DNA of 64,000 nucleotides from Rhynchonema sp. JSB1_4 (taxonomy: Eukaryota; Nematoda; Chromadorea; Monhysterida; Xyalidae): contig JASAMV010002901.1 of the NCBI GenBank assembly GCA_030248065.1, forward strand, positions 1 through 64,000, read 5' to 3'. A model generated the notes under the pieces. That model saw only the letters and a list, made by a program, of their open reading frames with translations. It did no database searches and was not told the origin of the DNA. The position numbers and the translations under genes are program-made. Numbering within the stretch: the first letter of the stretch is position 1; every line of letters begins with the position of its first letter. Below, in pieces: positions 23,666 to 36,337 of this stretch.

Positions 23666-26600
23666 AGTCGCGAGGGTGATAAAAAATGATTTCAATCGTT
23701 AATTGGGCCAATTCGTCACATCAGACGATGTGAACTGAAATTTTTTCCAGAAGAACCGCAGCGGTGCCTGCGTTGTGTGCACACAGCAACGTGTCCTCTG
23801 ATGCACTCGGTACCCCTTGCCCAACCCAACGCCAATAAGTGCGCTTTGAACTCACTAACAAATCATTTACTCGCATTTAACATCGCTATCATCCGGTGCA
23901 ACGCTGCAGTCGTCATTATAAAGGCATGACCTGACAAACAAACATCATCCTCACACACATAGTGCATCCATTGTGCTCCACCACGGGGTAAACGATAGGC
24001 ATATTCGGAAACACTCAACATTTTTTATAATGAAAGAGAAAATATTCGAGTGCAAGTTCTTGGAACCAAATCGGTTGCGGTACTGGTAACACCAACGTCG
24101 TGTAACTTCATGATGCGTGGTCGGTAACACTATCAACATATGATGAGACGGTGTCAATTCACCAATAATACAGACAATAACATAATTTATAACACATTTA
24201 TTGGCTGTCACCTCTATTACAATAAAAGTAAAGTGCGCGTGTGTAGCAAATCATCTGCCTCTTGTCTGTTTACTTTCGCGCCTTCGCGGGTGACATTCGC
24301 TTGACTGATATTTCAGTTTCGTAGGTACCGCATTAATTTACGTCCAATATGTGTCTTATTTTTTCGGTCTATTTGAAAGCAACAAATACCTAGGTAGTAA
24401 CCCGTAACCCGATAATTGAAGAGCTGTATGCGAACGAAAGTTTCGCGCGCGCATCCCGACAGTGATACAATTGCGATTGGAGACAATAGCAGATGATGCC
24501 ATTGGCTGGTCAAGTGTCTCTGCCTTCTTCGTGTCACCAAACAATTGCGAGCGGATATGCGCCACACATAGATTGACATCACACTATCACTGCTCTGCTC
24601 TGCATTCGCTGGCTGTGTGTTACTCCATGTACATCGGTCAAGTTGGGTTACGGTGGTCATAAAACTGATCTCGCTTCAAAACTTCTGTAAGTGCTGCGAA
24701 ACCGCGCCTTGAAAGAGGCGTGACAACCTCCCTGATTTTGAAATATGATAAAAAAATATGGAAATGCATCCGTAGCTTTGATTTCAGATTTTCATGTCAT
24801 AATAACTGTGCTGCTCTTGTGACGTCAACTCTGTACAACAATTGAAATCCACGTAAATGTGCAAATTGCGCACATGTGAACGATAAACATCACAAGTTTG
24901 GTTGCTTACTGTGGTATCACGTCAAATCTACCGTAGCCCGACTTCAACATCAACCAGTAGCGATAATCGTTTCTCATGACACCAAATACAATTCAAGCAC
25001 GCACATGGTGCGCATTACATGCGCTCAGCAATCACCCCGCATAGTGGCGGGCTGGTCTGACTAAATTGTCACTAAGCCGAAAGGAGCGCATGATAACAAA
25101 AGCGCACCGGAATCAGCGACTCACATTTTGCACGCTCGCATGACTTGACTACCGTATGACACGGTCGATTGACTTTGTTCAATGCTCTCACTCTGTGGGC
25201 TGTAGTAGAGTCAGCGCGATCATAATGGTGACATGTATTATGATAGGTGTCATTGTAATAGGGCAGGTATGCATGTGCATGATAATACATACGAAAGGTA
25301 TGTATCAAATCAGACCATTTTGGTGATATAGTTGTTCTCATTCCCAGTGGGTCCATCGAAGTCCCTCGGCCAGAATGTGGTGCGTATCCCACACGTTGAT
25401 TCGGGCCCATACTGTGGTACAGTGGTACAACGTCAACTGCGTCATTGCAAAACACTAAGACGCAGACAAAGACATAAACTTTTTGAACCCAAAGTTGGTC
25501 AACTGAAATAATAACGGTTGTTCAGTTCAGCCGAGCAAAAGTTACGGTGTCAGACAGTTCCCAGGCACCTACCGTAACCCAAAGCAAAGTTTATTACTTT
25601 GCTGTTGTGCTGTCTTCGTAATCCGGTTGGTGTCCTGTCGACTGTAAAACACGACATTCTGCAGTCGCGGGCTTAAGATAGGGCACACACAATATTACGA
25701 TAACACGTGTCATGCAATAAACCACTAAAATTATGAGACTCCCCACCTGGCGGTGGTCTGAAGCGTTGCACGCCACGGACCTTGAAGGTGCTCAGAATTG
25801 CAGAAGGGTGGGACATAACAGAACCGTGACCAGTCCCTTTCAGAGAAACAACACAAGCAGCCGTCATGGAGAGAGACAATAACTGACGGAGTGGGGTGCC
25901 ACTTTAATGGCAAAAGTGCACATGAGATCAGCACACGACGTCAGCTGCAAGCAAACAACACTGCAATGTATTGTGTCAAGTGGTGTCCAGTCCACCCCAT
26001 TACATACATGGGTACAATAAGCCGTCAGATACATTTATAGCATCGATGTTATTAAACGCGTCTGTTACGCACTGCGATGCTGCTTCACACCTTTTTGACA
26101 TGTGCAGGGCTACGGTAGCTTCATGCATAATATCCATTTTTCAGATATTATTGGCAAAATAAAGAAATCAAGGTTTTGGGGGTCACGTGGATCTGAGATA
26201 CGGTTGTCGTATAATTAAGTGCAGCTGTGCATTTTGGGGCACCGTGCAAAAGTCGTCAGCCTGATTTTTTCGCCAACAGCAATTGTATTTCATGATCGTT
26301 TAGGCTACTCTCACCCTTCCTCCGCTGCATTGGCACGGCTTTGACAGCAGTTTTCTGGGACTGTGCGCATTGCGCCTCGACCAACGTGCAACGCTGTGCA
26401 TGCGCAGTCCTTGTTATCATCCCATTGGTGACGCTGCTTACACATGATAATCCGGCCTGCCTCACAACGAACAAAACAAGCGGGGACGGATAGCAACCAT
26501 GTTTGTGCACTTAGTGAATCAAGGTTAGTGCATGCAGTTCTACCGTAGTGTACCCAGCAGCAAATGGGCGGAGTCGACCGACCCAATCAGATTGCAGCTC

Positions 26601-26986
26601 GTGCGCGTGTGAGATGAGGCGTGAAAACTGAACGCACTTTAGATTGTAATCATGCCAGATTATCGCTGTCGTGTTAGATAACAGTTTGTAAATATCTGTT
26701 GAAACACCAATTTCACCACAATTCTCCTCGTGTGAAGTAGCTATGTACTTGACGGTAGTTTGCTGGTCGTATCAATCGTAACTGCAGCGGATCAGCTGTG
26801 ATTTTATTGGTGCTTATTGCTGGTGAGGGGAGCAATATCAATTAATCTTTCAGACACCAAGATATAGTACCAGGTCAAGGACTTCCCAAAATTACAACCT
26901 TATTGGAATTCACCTTACTTTCCCCGACTAGCTTTGTTGTGACGACTCGTGATCGATTGAACAATCCTGCTGACTGCGCCCACGCG
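23666..26986. other. Gene-poor upstream region of the tailless-type receptor
   Basis: No exon chain was recognised on either strand over 3.3 kb. The stretch contains repeated short words such as GGTTACGGT (24645, reverse at 25570) and GCATGATAACA (25088). Given the developmental gene that follows, it may hold its regulatory DNA; that is an inference from position only. Confidence 0.4.
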
Positions 26987-29900
26987 ATGGCAGCTTCGTC
27001 AAGTGAGTTCAACATATGTACTCTATTATGTACGATTTGTTAGTTCCCCTTTCTCCAATTCGAGAAATGTTGATGTTCCACCAGAGGCCGAGTTGTTATA
27101 CGTAGGTACGGTACCTATACATGCCAGTTAACAGATGCGAAAACGTTAGCGTACATAATATGTATACATACCATACATGATACATCTCGAAGGTTACAGT
27201 ATCATGAAGTTTTTAAGAACACAATCTGTGTTGCTGTTCAGCTAAGTTCTCACAGTAACCCAATAAGTCCGTGCGTGCCCCACAATTACTGTTGACTTGC
27301 CCAGTCATTCCCCATCATTGCATGTGACACGCAACTCCAATGATGCGTGTAAACAAACACCCTGCTAGGACTGTCCGCCGTCCACTATAATTTATCTCAC
27401 AGTTGGATGTCAAAGTGCTCCACACATATTCAATAGGTGTCAAAAATTGCAGCAATGTCTTTCGTCTTGTCTTGTTGTATACAAAAATAAGTGAGCAATA
27501 ATAATAATAATAACATTTCGTTTATGTTATGTAGGAATGTGTAGCAATTATAGTTGTCGTAAGAGTGAAGTAAGATTGAGCACAATAGCAACAACACCAG
27601 CAGCTCCCACACACCCAGCCAGTCAAGCATGGATAAACATGGCCCTCGCATTTACACTCGGACTTGACCAAAACGCTGCTAATTTGGCGACTTTGTGACG
27701 CGTGTCGCACGCTGCGAGCCAACCCTGGCTGCGATTTGACCTCAAAATAGTTGCTTGGGTGGGATTTCATGTGACAATACTGCTGAAATGACTTACAATA
27801 CATAGTTGCATGTTTCTGCAGTTGACGTTCCCGCACGGAGGTTAACGGGAAAAATGAAAGCGGAAAGTCACTTCGATGAGGTGGTATTCTAACTTGGGGG
27901 TAAGCTGTTTCCGTGAAAGTGAACTTGAACACATCCGTGTGGAGCTATAGCTTGAACGAAATGGGTTTTTCTATCTTGTTCAGTCCAACGATACCAGCGT
28001 CACATAGTACAATGTCTGGAACTTCGAGCTGGACTCGAGAAAGTCAACTGTTCATCAAGCTAAGCCTACTAAAAAAGCGCTGCATTGTCCATTTCAACCG
28101 GGTCACCAATATCACCACAACCTCAATTTTCTCTTCTTCACAAACGGGCGAAAACAGTACGTACAGCTGCAGTCAGCCAGCCCTCAACTCACCCTGAAAC
28201 GCTATGTGATGTGCGGTTACAAAGCTACAACGCTCTCAGCAGCAGTGATGTTTGCTTGTGACCAACCGGCGGCGAACAGCATATGGTCTGAAGAGCACAC
28301 GCATACCTACATTGATCTCGATAGGTTATTCTGGTGCATTAATTTGATGTCACATTTTGGGCCCATCTATTGCCATAAAGTGCCCCACCACAGCACAATA
28401 GCAATCCCAGTGCCAAAAAGCCGTATTGAGCTGTCCTTTAACAATTCATTCGATGCTGGACGATATCGAAATTTCAAGTGTTTTTCGATTAGCACAGCAC
28501 AATTGGGGCAAGCCTGGCCTTGGGAGCAATGGCTAAAAGGCTTTCTAACGGCAAAGGGACGACACATGGCGCGTATATAGACACAGTAGCGCAGCGCGGT
28601 GCAGGCGCTCAAGTGGACTCTTATGCAGACTTGCTGAAGCCAAAGCGCCGAAAAGCCAGGGTCCTTAGCCCTGTCAGATTGCGTGAAAATCCACACAACA
28701 ATACAAAAGGGCTGTTACCGTATTGCACAAGGTGCTTTTGTGTGCCTACCGTAACCGGTCTACCTAATCCGCTAACCCCGGCCGAACTTGGCATAAATAC
28801 AGTTTTGCATTTGTGGTTGAGTGTGTTTTGTTTTCAAGTGCGCAAATAGGGCACTTTTGGAGAGGCGGCTTGCAAATCGCCTTTTTGACGGTATTTGCCT
28901 ACTGCGTTTCCTTGTGATGCAAATACAGTACACAGTGCCGGGACACGGAAGAGTTTTGTTTCATTTCTGTGCGACAAAAAGGAAACACAGAAGAAAGTAC
29001 CGCCGCGGATTAAGAGATTTTCAAGATTTGGCAAAACAAAGCTGAAAGGCCTTTTGAGCTGCATGGTGCACCTGTACAGACTGGGTGTTGCACTGCATTT
29101 TATTCATAAATCGGACTCGACTCGACAGACTATGAAGGGTCGGGAAAACTTGGCCTGACTTCTTAGCTTCGCTTCACAATAACAAGACACGAAGTTTTCA
29201 AATGAATATAGTAGCTTACCTATGTAGCACATGGACATGAATTACTGCTTTTTTTTAAATTGGGCCATTGACAGTTGTGGCAGAAATGGCAATAGTCGCA
29301 GTGCATGTAGTAGCATAGAGCCGCTGGTCAGCTGATTATATTCCAGCTAGTATCAGCTCATGGGATGGGACGCCTGTTACTGTTCCACGTGTTTCGAAAG
29401 TTTTCGAAAAAAGAAAGAGTAATTGGGCGTGTACATGCATTGTCGATTTCTCTTTCTACTGTTTTCGAAAAGTTTCGAAACACGTGGAACCGTAACATGC
29501 GTCTCATGAGCTGGTGGTCAGGTCGGACTATACACGGCCTGTGTGAATGTGAAGCACTTAGTGCCACAAGCCAGCTTTCCGAAATGAACACGACTGTGCA
29601 CAAGCGCGATGGATGGCTCTTTCAATTCACCATTCGCCAACTGTCCCATTATAGTGAATGAGGCGCAGTGCACATGTACATAGCGTTGTAAAAATTCTTT
29701 TGAAAAGATGTATTCATGTACTTGTGACGACAGGTGTCTCTCCACTGTAGGGTTGACAATAAAGTAGAAAGTTTCGTTCGGAAAGATCCGCAGATCGCGC
29801 TTGTGCGATACTTCACGTTATGCATCAACGCGCATGGGCCATGTAACAGTCACCTACTGCCACTGGTCACAATCCGCCCAGTCACCCATTGCCACAGGTC

Positions 29901-32900
29901 ACACAGCCCGGTTGACGCACACCCTGTTGCATTGTCACGATTGCCACGACTGTCTTTGGCCAATTTATTGGTCTAACCAGTACATATGTACCGTATACCA
30001 GTCGACCCTAAGGCGTGCGTGCAATAGCAATAAGCCAGGGCTAATATCCCGTTGTGTCAGTAAGTGAGACATGAAATATGAATAAAGGTTGGCGGGTCCT
30101 TTTGGTGAATTGAAATGCTAACAACGTGTTTTGAAACGTACAGACTCGCGGTTGCAGATACACAGGAAAAAGCAATCCAGATAGAGCCCCGAAGCAAAGT
30201 GGATCTCTTCAGTGCGAATCGTGTTTGATTGCTTTCAATGTGAAACGCACTTTTGGACTATGTGACTAATAAAGCGACGGCGCGAAATATTCCCCCAAGC
30301 CAAGTTTTGGCCAGCTTCTGTCTGTGAATGGCTGAGAGGTTACGGTACTTGAGTATGAGGTGGTTATATCATGAATATCGAAATCATTCGGCGCAGTTGA
30401 AGCGGTGCGAGCATGTATGCTCCGATGGACAGAGTTGGGTAGCGTATTGTAGTGGTTCACATCGCACTTATTTGGCACATCACAAGTTATACGACGCGCA
30501 GCTGCTCACAGAGAGAGGTGAGCTATATGGTAAACCGACGTGGCAAGTGACTCATGCGCGGTGATACCGAGAGCAGGTGCATCTTAGAAAGGCACTAACT
30601 TAGTAACTTATAGGTCAGTCAGTGGCTTTGTTTATCTCGTTAACCTTCGACTACAAGATTCCAGCCAATGATCACTGAAAAATCCCGCCTGGTACCCCAT
30701 GTCATCAGTCACCAGTGTCCTGAAACATCAGTGAAGATGAGTGTGACTGGTACATTAGTTGCAGCACACCGTGTTGGGCATGCTTATGTATGTGCTACTA
30801 TGAAGCACAAATGAAGCATCTACACAAAGTGATGGTGTTATGAAGGCACTATATACCGTACAATGTGGAGACAGGAAAAGCCTAGGACACCACACAAAAC
30901 TCAGTCTTATCTTGTACGCCCACGACATACTGTATACTGTACAATTTGCACCCTGTTTGCTTACCAGATCAGCCAAGCTTCGCAGTAATTGCAAACTTGA
31001 ATTGGCTGAGTATGCTACAGTAATTGATATTTATTGTTCTGTACAGTTAAAACAGTGATCAGAAGTAGCCTTATGAATTAAAAAGACTGCAAGTGATGTG
31101 CAGCAGCCATCGCCTTGATCAACCTTCATGCAATAACATGAATGTTTTTTAATTGCTTTGCTTCAGTGAGGCTTGTTATGGCAATTATGGAACTGTGTGA
31201 TAGATACAAAAGTTAGTGGTACAAATCGGAACTAGTGTGTTATGTTTCGAATATTGACAAAGTTTCCAGTCTCTGTATCGGTTGGTCACGTCGTTGTAGG
31301 TCGAATCTTGCTGGACATTCCGTGCAAAGTGTGCCAAGACCATTCATCAGGCAAACACTACGGCATTTTCGCATGTGACGGCTGTGCCGGATTCTTCAAG
31401 GTTAGCAGCACTGTCGTATAATTCTTCGTGTTTCAATGGTTTTTAACTTTTGTTTCATCCAGTACCTTATGCACAATAGGAAACAGTTTCAATTGTTCTG
31501 CAGCGTTCCATCCGCCGCAATCGGCATTATGTGTGCAAGAACAGGGGCAGCGGGATTGAGAATCAATGCCAGGTATCAAGCTGTGCTTTCGTTTTTCATT
31601 GTCATAACCTTTCGAATTTCCACTGCAATAAAGTCGCTGCTAATAATGCTGCAAACTTTTCAGGTCGACAAAACGCACCGAAACCAGTGTCGCGCATGCC
31701 GATTGAAGAAATGCTGTGCGGTGGGCATGAACAAGGATGGTAGGTGCACTCATTTTACCGAAGGCTATGAAACATTACAAGCAATGCATTCCTTTGCGAA
31801 ACATCACCTTGCAGCCGTGCAACACGAACGCGGTCCACGACATTCGACCATTCGGCGTCAGATGGCCATGTACTTCAAGGACGACTTCACGTCTGCGACC
31901 GGTAACAGTGCAGCCGGGTCCGCGTCTGGCACAGGCCAGGAGCATGTTCGAAACACCGGCGCCGGTTCCAGATCAGGACTGCAACCAGGACCACTTGGTG
32001 CCCCTGGAGCCGCCATACCGCCGTTGATTCCGCCCGGTCTGCCATTGTCGGCGTTCCCGTTTCTGTTCGCTGCCATGGCTCCTGGCGTACAGCAGCCACA
32101 ACAACCAGCAGGTCATGGTCTCGGACCGGACACGACTGGTGTTGCTGGGTCATTGTTTGGAACCGGGGGATTGGGTGCCGCCAACCGACATCAGAACTTG
32201 TTCCTAACACCACCACAACAGGTGCGCACATATAATTCAGCTCGTTGTTTCTACCTATTTTTGACATCATGAGCCTGATAGCAAAGGTGAATAGTTCTCG
32301 ATTAGTTCCTTGAAGTTATCAAAAAACGATTTACCAGAATATTTGTTTTCTAGAGTTCCACCAGCACTAGCAACGGGGCGGAAGCAAGTGGCGGTGGTAC
32401 TGAGCACAAGAAGGCAGTCGGTCGTAACGTGGCATCAGCGCTATACGTCGAACCATCGGGCAAGACTGCGGGCAAGGCATCCACCGGGGAAAAGTCGGAT
32501 GCGGGCACGACCAGCAATCCGTGCAGTCCCACTGACGTTGGTGATGTTTCATTTGCTTGCTCACTTGCATTGTAACAAGCTATATAAGCGCAGGCACCAA
32601 TGAGCATGATAACAACAAAGGGTGTAACGCAGATTATAAGAACGGTGATCTAAACAGACCGATCGGATCTGCTGATTACGTGATTTATTTGAAGTGAGCG
32701 CATTTCGGGATTTGATGCACAACGAAATGATTCATAAACAGTAGAGAGACAACTTTTATGCTGATCGAAATCCAAGCTTGATACCGGTTCCACTGTCGCG
32801 CGAGTAAAATATCTTTTCACGGTGCGATAATGTTGAAATGCATACCACATTTGAGTGTCCGTTATGGACGTTGCAGAGTTACGACTCGCCCGAATCTAAT

Positions 32901-34261
32901 GGTTCGACAACGCACGCTGTGATGGACGACCAAACGATCAAAGAGCACGCGGCACGATTGTTGTTTATGAGCATCAGTTGGCCCAAGACTCTGCCACAAT
33001 TCATGTGTCTCGGACACGACCAACAGGTGAGCGACAGTCTAGGTATACCATGTATACTTACACCTACATATGACTTGTCATCGTTTGGAAACCACCGGAC
33101 ACAAGCGCTGGCACAGTGAACTCAATCGAAACGCCTCTTTTGAGTAGTTGTCACAGTGAATTGTGCATCGAGTTTTCGTTTATCCGTTTCAGCCTGGTTT
33201 CAAAAACGGGCGGTACAACTACATACATGTACTTCACGTGCAATTGGGAGAAACTCATAAACTGAATAAGCTGTTGCAGATGACCATCCTTGGCGACACC
33301 TGGCCGCAGCTGTACACTCTGACAGCACTGCAATTCGGGCTGCTAAAACCGGACGTGTTGTCTAAACTGCGTGACTCCGCGCCCGACAGTCGGGACCTGA
33401 TTGAGCTGCTCAGACAGGTATCCATGTACATTGGTGCTGAAAAATAGTTTGCAGAAAAGAACACAACGTTTTTTTTACATAATCGAACAGAACCAGAAAG
33501 CAGTTGTTTGCAGGCAGCCGAACAATTCGATGACCTTCAGCCGGATGCGGTTGAGTACTCGTGTCTGAGAGCAATGTTGTTGATGAAAGGTATGTACATT
33601 GGTGCAAAGGGACTGTTGTGAAACATCACCAGTGCATATGCTTGTTGATTCAGGCAACTCGACCGTGACGGACCAAATGAAGTTGGCCATAGCGCGTTAC
33701 GACCAAATCCAGTACGCCGCCCAGCCACTGCGCAGCATCAAGCTGTTCATGTTGTTGCAGCAAATGGATGAGCTCAGTGATGAACAGTTGGAACGCCTGT
33801 TTTTCAGGGTCGGCAATTCTGAATTTGAGAAACTCGTCTTTGTTTAACATTAGCTGCACTGCGGGTGCGACGCCAATTATTGTGTTCAATACAGATCACC
33901 GATGGGTGTGATAAGAAGGACACTAAAATATTGGCAGCTATAGTGTCCGCTGAATCAGACCGATCCACACACGTTAATATACATACTTGCCTGCCTGTCT
34001 CTTACATACGTACAATAAATCGACTTGTTGTGTGGAGCATATACGCGTAAGCAGGACGGCTGGATGAAGTAGTCTTGAGTTTTACAGACGAGTAATTCTG
34101 AGCGCTTGCTCACTGCCCGTCTCAACGTTCAGGACAGTATCGGCAACGTGTCAATGAAACGTCTTGTGTGCGACCTATACATGGCCAATCATGCCACGTT
34201 GATGATGATGGCTGCAGGTACAGCGCACGCCGCACCCATCACTACAACGGCACACATGTGA
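26987..34261 (+). CDS. tll: Tailless-type nuclear receptor (NR2E family), 11 exons
   Basis: Exons are 26987-27002, 31300-31400, 31504-31572, 31664-31739, 31815-32221, 32354-32536, 32877-33026, 33280-33417, 33514-33589, 33654-33808 and 34088-34261 (about 514 residues). The DNA-binding domain has [20 protein letters not shown], then [35 protein letters not shown] and [16 protein letters not shown]. The P-box CDGCAGFF is characteristic of tailless rather than other NR2E receptors. A long Gly/Pro/Ala-rich hinge follows, then a ligand-binding domain ([56 protein letters not shown]) and [16 protein letters not shown] near the C-terminus. Tailless proteins are mainly repressors in brain and neural progenitor development. 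Exon 1 encodes only MAASS plus a split Ser; its phase and the resulting [11 protein letters not shown] fit the family, but it lies 4.3 kb upstream and is less certain than the rest. Exon 10 can alternatively run on to a stop at 33845. Confidence 0.88.
27003..31299. other. 4.3 kb first intron of the tailless-type gene
   Basis: No other gene was recognised inside. It contains a foldback at 29354-29512, a TGAAACATCA copy at 30721, and words such as TACCGTAACC at 28748 and GGTTACGGT at 30338. If exon 1 at 26987 is wrong, this region is intergenic instead. Confidence 0.5.
29354..29512. repeat. Foldback element, about 65-bp arms
   Basis: The left arm starts AGCTCATGGGATGGGACGCC and contains GTTCCACGTGTTTCGAAA; the right arm contains TTTCGAAACACGTGGAAC and ends CGTCTCATGAGCT. 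Pairing is near perfect around the CACGTG core blocks. It is probably a miniature inverted-repeat element in the tailless intron. Confidence 0.75.
34014..34019 (+). terminator. AATAAA between the last two tailless exons
   Basis: This signal follows the alternative stop at 33845-33847 by about 165 bp and precedes exon 11. It would allow a short isoform that ends in exon 10. Confidence 0.35.
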
Positions 34262-34710
34262 CGTGGTAAACCTCAATTCGTGAACTTGTTTACGCTTAAA
34301 ATACCGTATGAAACGTTTTCAGTGATCTCCGTTGTAAAGTATAGCTTCTTTTTAAAAATTGTTTGCTATCATCAACTCCCGAATCTGTGAACACATTCCA
34401 TTTTCTTGTTTATTTATACCAAATTATGGGAATATTTTGGAACGTTTTCTTGTTTTTTTCCTGTGATATCCGAGTTAAAACCTACTTCAGAATAATATTA
34501 TGTAATGTGCAGACTCTCTTGATTATCTTATGGTGGTTGTCGATTTTTTGAACTTTATTCCAACCAAACTTCAGGATCGCCAAACAATGGATTCAACAAT
34601 AACGCTTACCAATGTTAGTATTAGCATAAAATATATCTGTATTCCATGCTGAATGAAAAGTCTGAACATTGTGTAACCGATGAATCACATAACATTCACC
34701 AAGCACTTCA

Positions 34711-35438
34711 CCAGGGTTGTTTCAAAAAAAAAAGTGGTCAATTAAAAAATTTTTTTTTTTTAAAAAAAATTTTTTTTTTTGAAACTCAGATTTTGCTTTT
34801 TTTTTTTAATAAAAAAAAGTTGCCCAAAATGGGCTAAACTGTCCAAAAATGGCCTTTTTCGAGGCAAAAAATTGGCACTTTTTTTCTGTGGACGAGACAA
34901 TTTTTCCAAAATCGCGCCTGCGGCGCCCTGTATTGTCCCCAAATCCGTACAGGGATGCGCGGGGCTGGTCTTTTATAGTGATGTGGCACCGATAATGTAC
35001 TACTACATGCTATTACACACGTATATATGCAGGTCTGGTGCAAAACCGGGCGCGCAGAGTCGATCTGACGCGCAAGACTTGGGCTGTAATCGATATTTTG
35101 ATGGTCGTATATCAGATATACGGCATTAGATGCACTAAAATACGTTGTACGGCATGCTACAATACATCAGAGTAACATCGTTAGTGAACATCAACCTCAG
35201 ACTGGTCGGAGACCATGGAATCTGCACAATACTACCGGGTGTCACCACACAAGTTCGGTCTGAGGCGAAAATTTTTCAATTTTTGAAAATTATGTTGTAT
35301 CGATTTCACTTATCCTGAAACGTCGTTTGCAACACTTTTTCTAATAAAAAAATTTTTCGTCAAAAAAAAAATCAAAAAAAAAATTTTTTTTTTAAAAAAA
35401 AAAAGCTCGTTAATAAAAAAATTTTTTTTTTCAACCCT
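34711..35438. repeat. A/T-run foldback element
   Basis: The segment opens with CAGGGTTGTTTC followed by runs of A and T and closes with mirrored A/T runs and CAACCCTTC. The ends are short inverted repeats (CAGGGTTG/CAACCC), as in hAT-like miniature elements, but no clear 8-bp target duplication was found. The centre (34990-35270) is ordinary sequence without a gene. Confidence 0.45.
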
Positions 35439-35793
35439 TCATCTGTAGAGTCACAAACATTTAGAGTTTTCTTGTGCGTTGTTCACGTTGAAGGCAAGAG
35501 CAAGTTTGCGAAGGGCACACTTACCGTATACAATCTACCGTATTCCCTTGATGCATGACAGCCTTTCTGGGTAAGTCGACAGCTTCGCTGGTCCTTCGTC
35601 TTCCTTTCCTTTCCTCAGACATATTGTATTAGCATCGCAGTTTCCTGTTCCTCAGCAGAATTTTATTTACATCGGAACAAGAACTAAACATTCCATCAAT
35701 ACTGGCACGTTACCCACCGTAGAAAATAGTGCGATTTCCAGAGTCATTGAGAATAACAATGGTGATGGCTCTTGAAAAAAAATCGAGTCAAAT

Positions 35794-36213
35794 TTGACAT
35801 TGATACTATCAAGCACTCTTGACGATTGGACTTTTACGCCGTGCCATCCCGTCGTGCACTTGAAATCTGATTTTGTGTCCAAATTTTCAAACGTTCAATA
35901 CGAAATTTTTGATATTTTGTTGGGAAATATGTCGTTCTTGAAGTTTTATACGAGAGAAATGCCAAAATGTTGCCGTGAAAAGTTAGCGATTGATTGCTTG
36001 AATTTGACAAATTGTCAGTCGGCCATGGAACTTCCCAAGAGTTCACGCGCGTCAATAGAAAGTTGGGCTCAAAGAACAACTGCTGGAATCAAACAACGAG
36101 ATAAATTTTCTGATTTTATCAGTTTTGAGCAGGAGCAGGATCTGCGCAACACCAGTCAACTTATCAGGATTATAATCATTACATGGGTAGCGCGGTATTT
36201 AATCATTGGTATG
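35794..36213 (+). pseudogene. Possible serpin-like remnant
   Basis: An open stretch of about 140 codons has a region that reads FLKFYTREM, then LNLTN, then SRASIESWAQRTTAGI, then SQLIRIIIITWV. The spacing resembles the serpin helix F/strand region, where an N-S-W-V-x-x-x-T-x-G-x-I motif precedes the buried 'vLvNAiyFkg' strand. No reactive-centre loop, no C-terminal serpin signature and no starting exon were found. A stop lies just upstream in frame. The 3' end runs antisense to the receptor gene that begins at 36338. I consider this weak evidence for a decayed copy. Confidence 0.25.
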
Positions 36214-36337
36214 ACATTTAGGCTCTGCTTTTTGGGTGTCAGTAAGATTTCTGGTTTTTCTCTCCTGTTTCGTTGATATTTCGGATTTGGCACGATTTTG
36301 TCAGATACTGTTGTCATTATGTTTCGTTTTCTGCACT

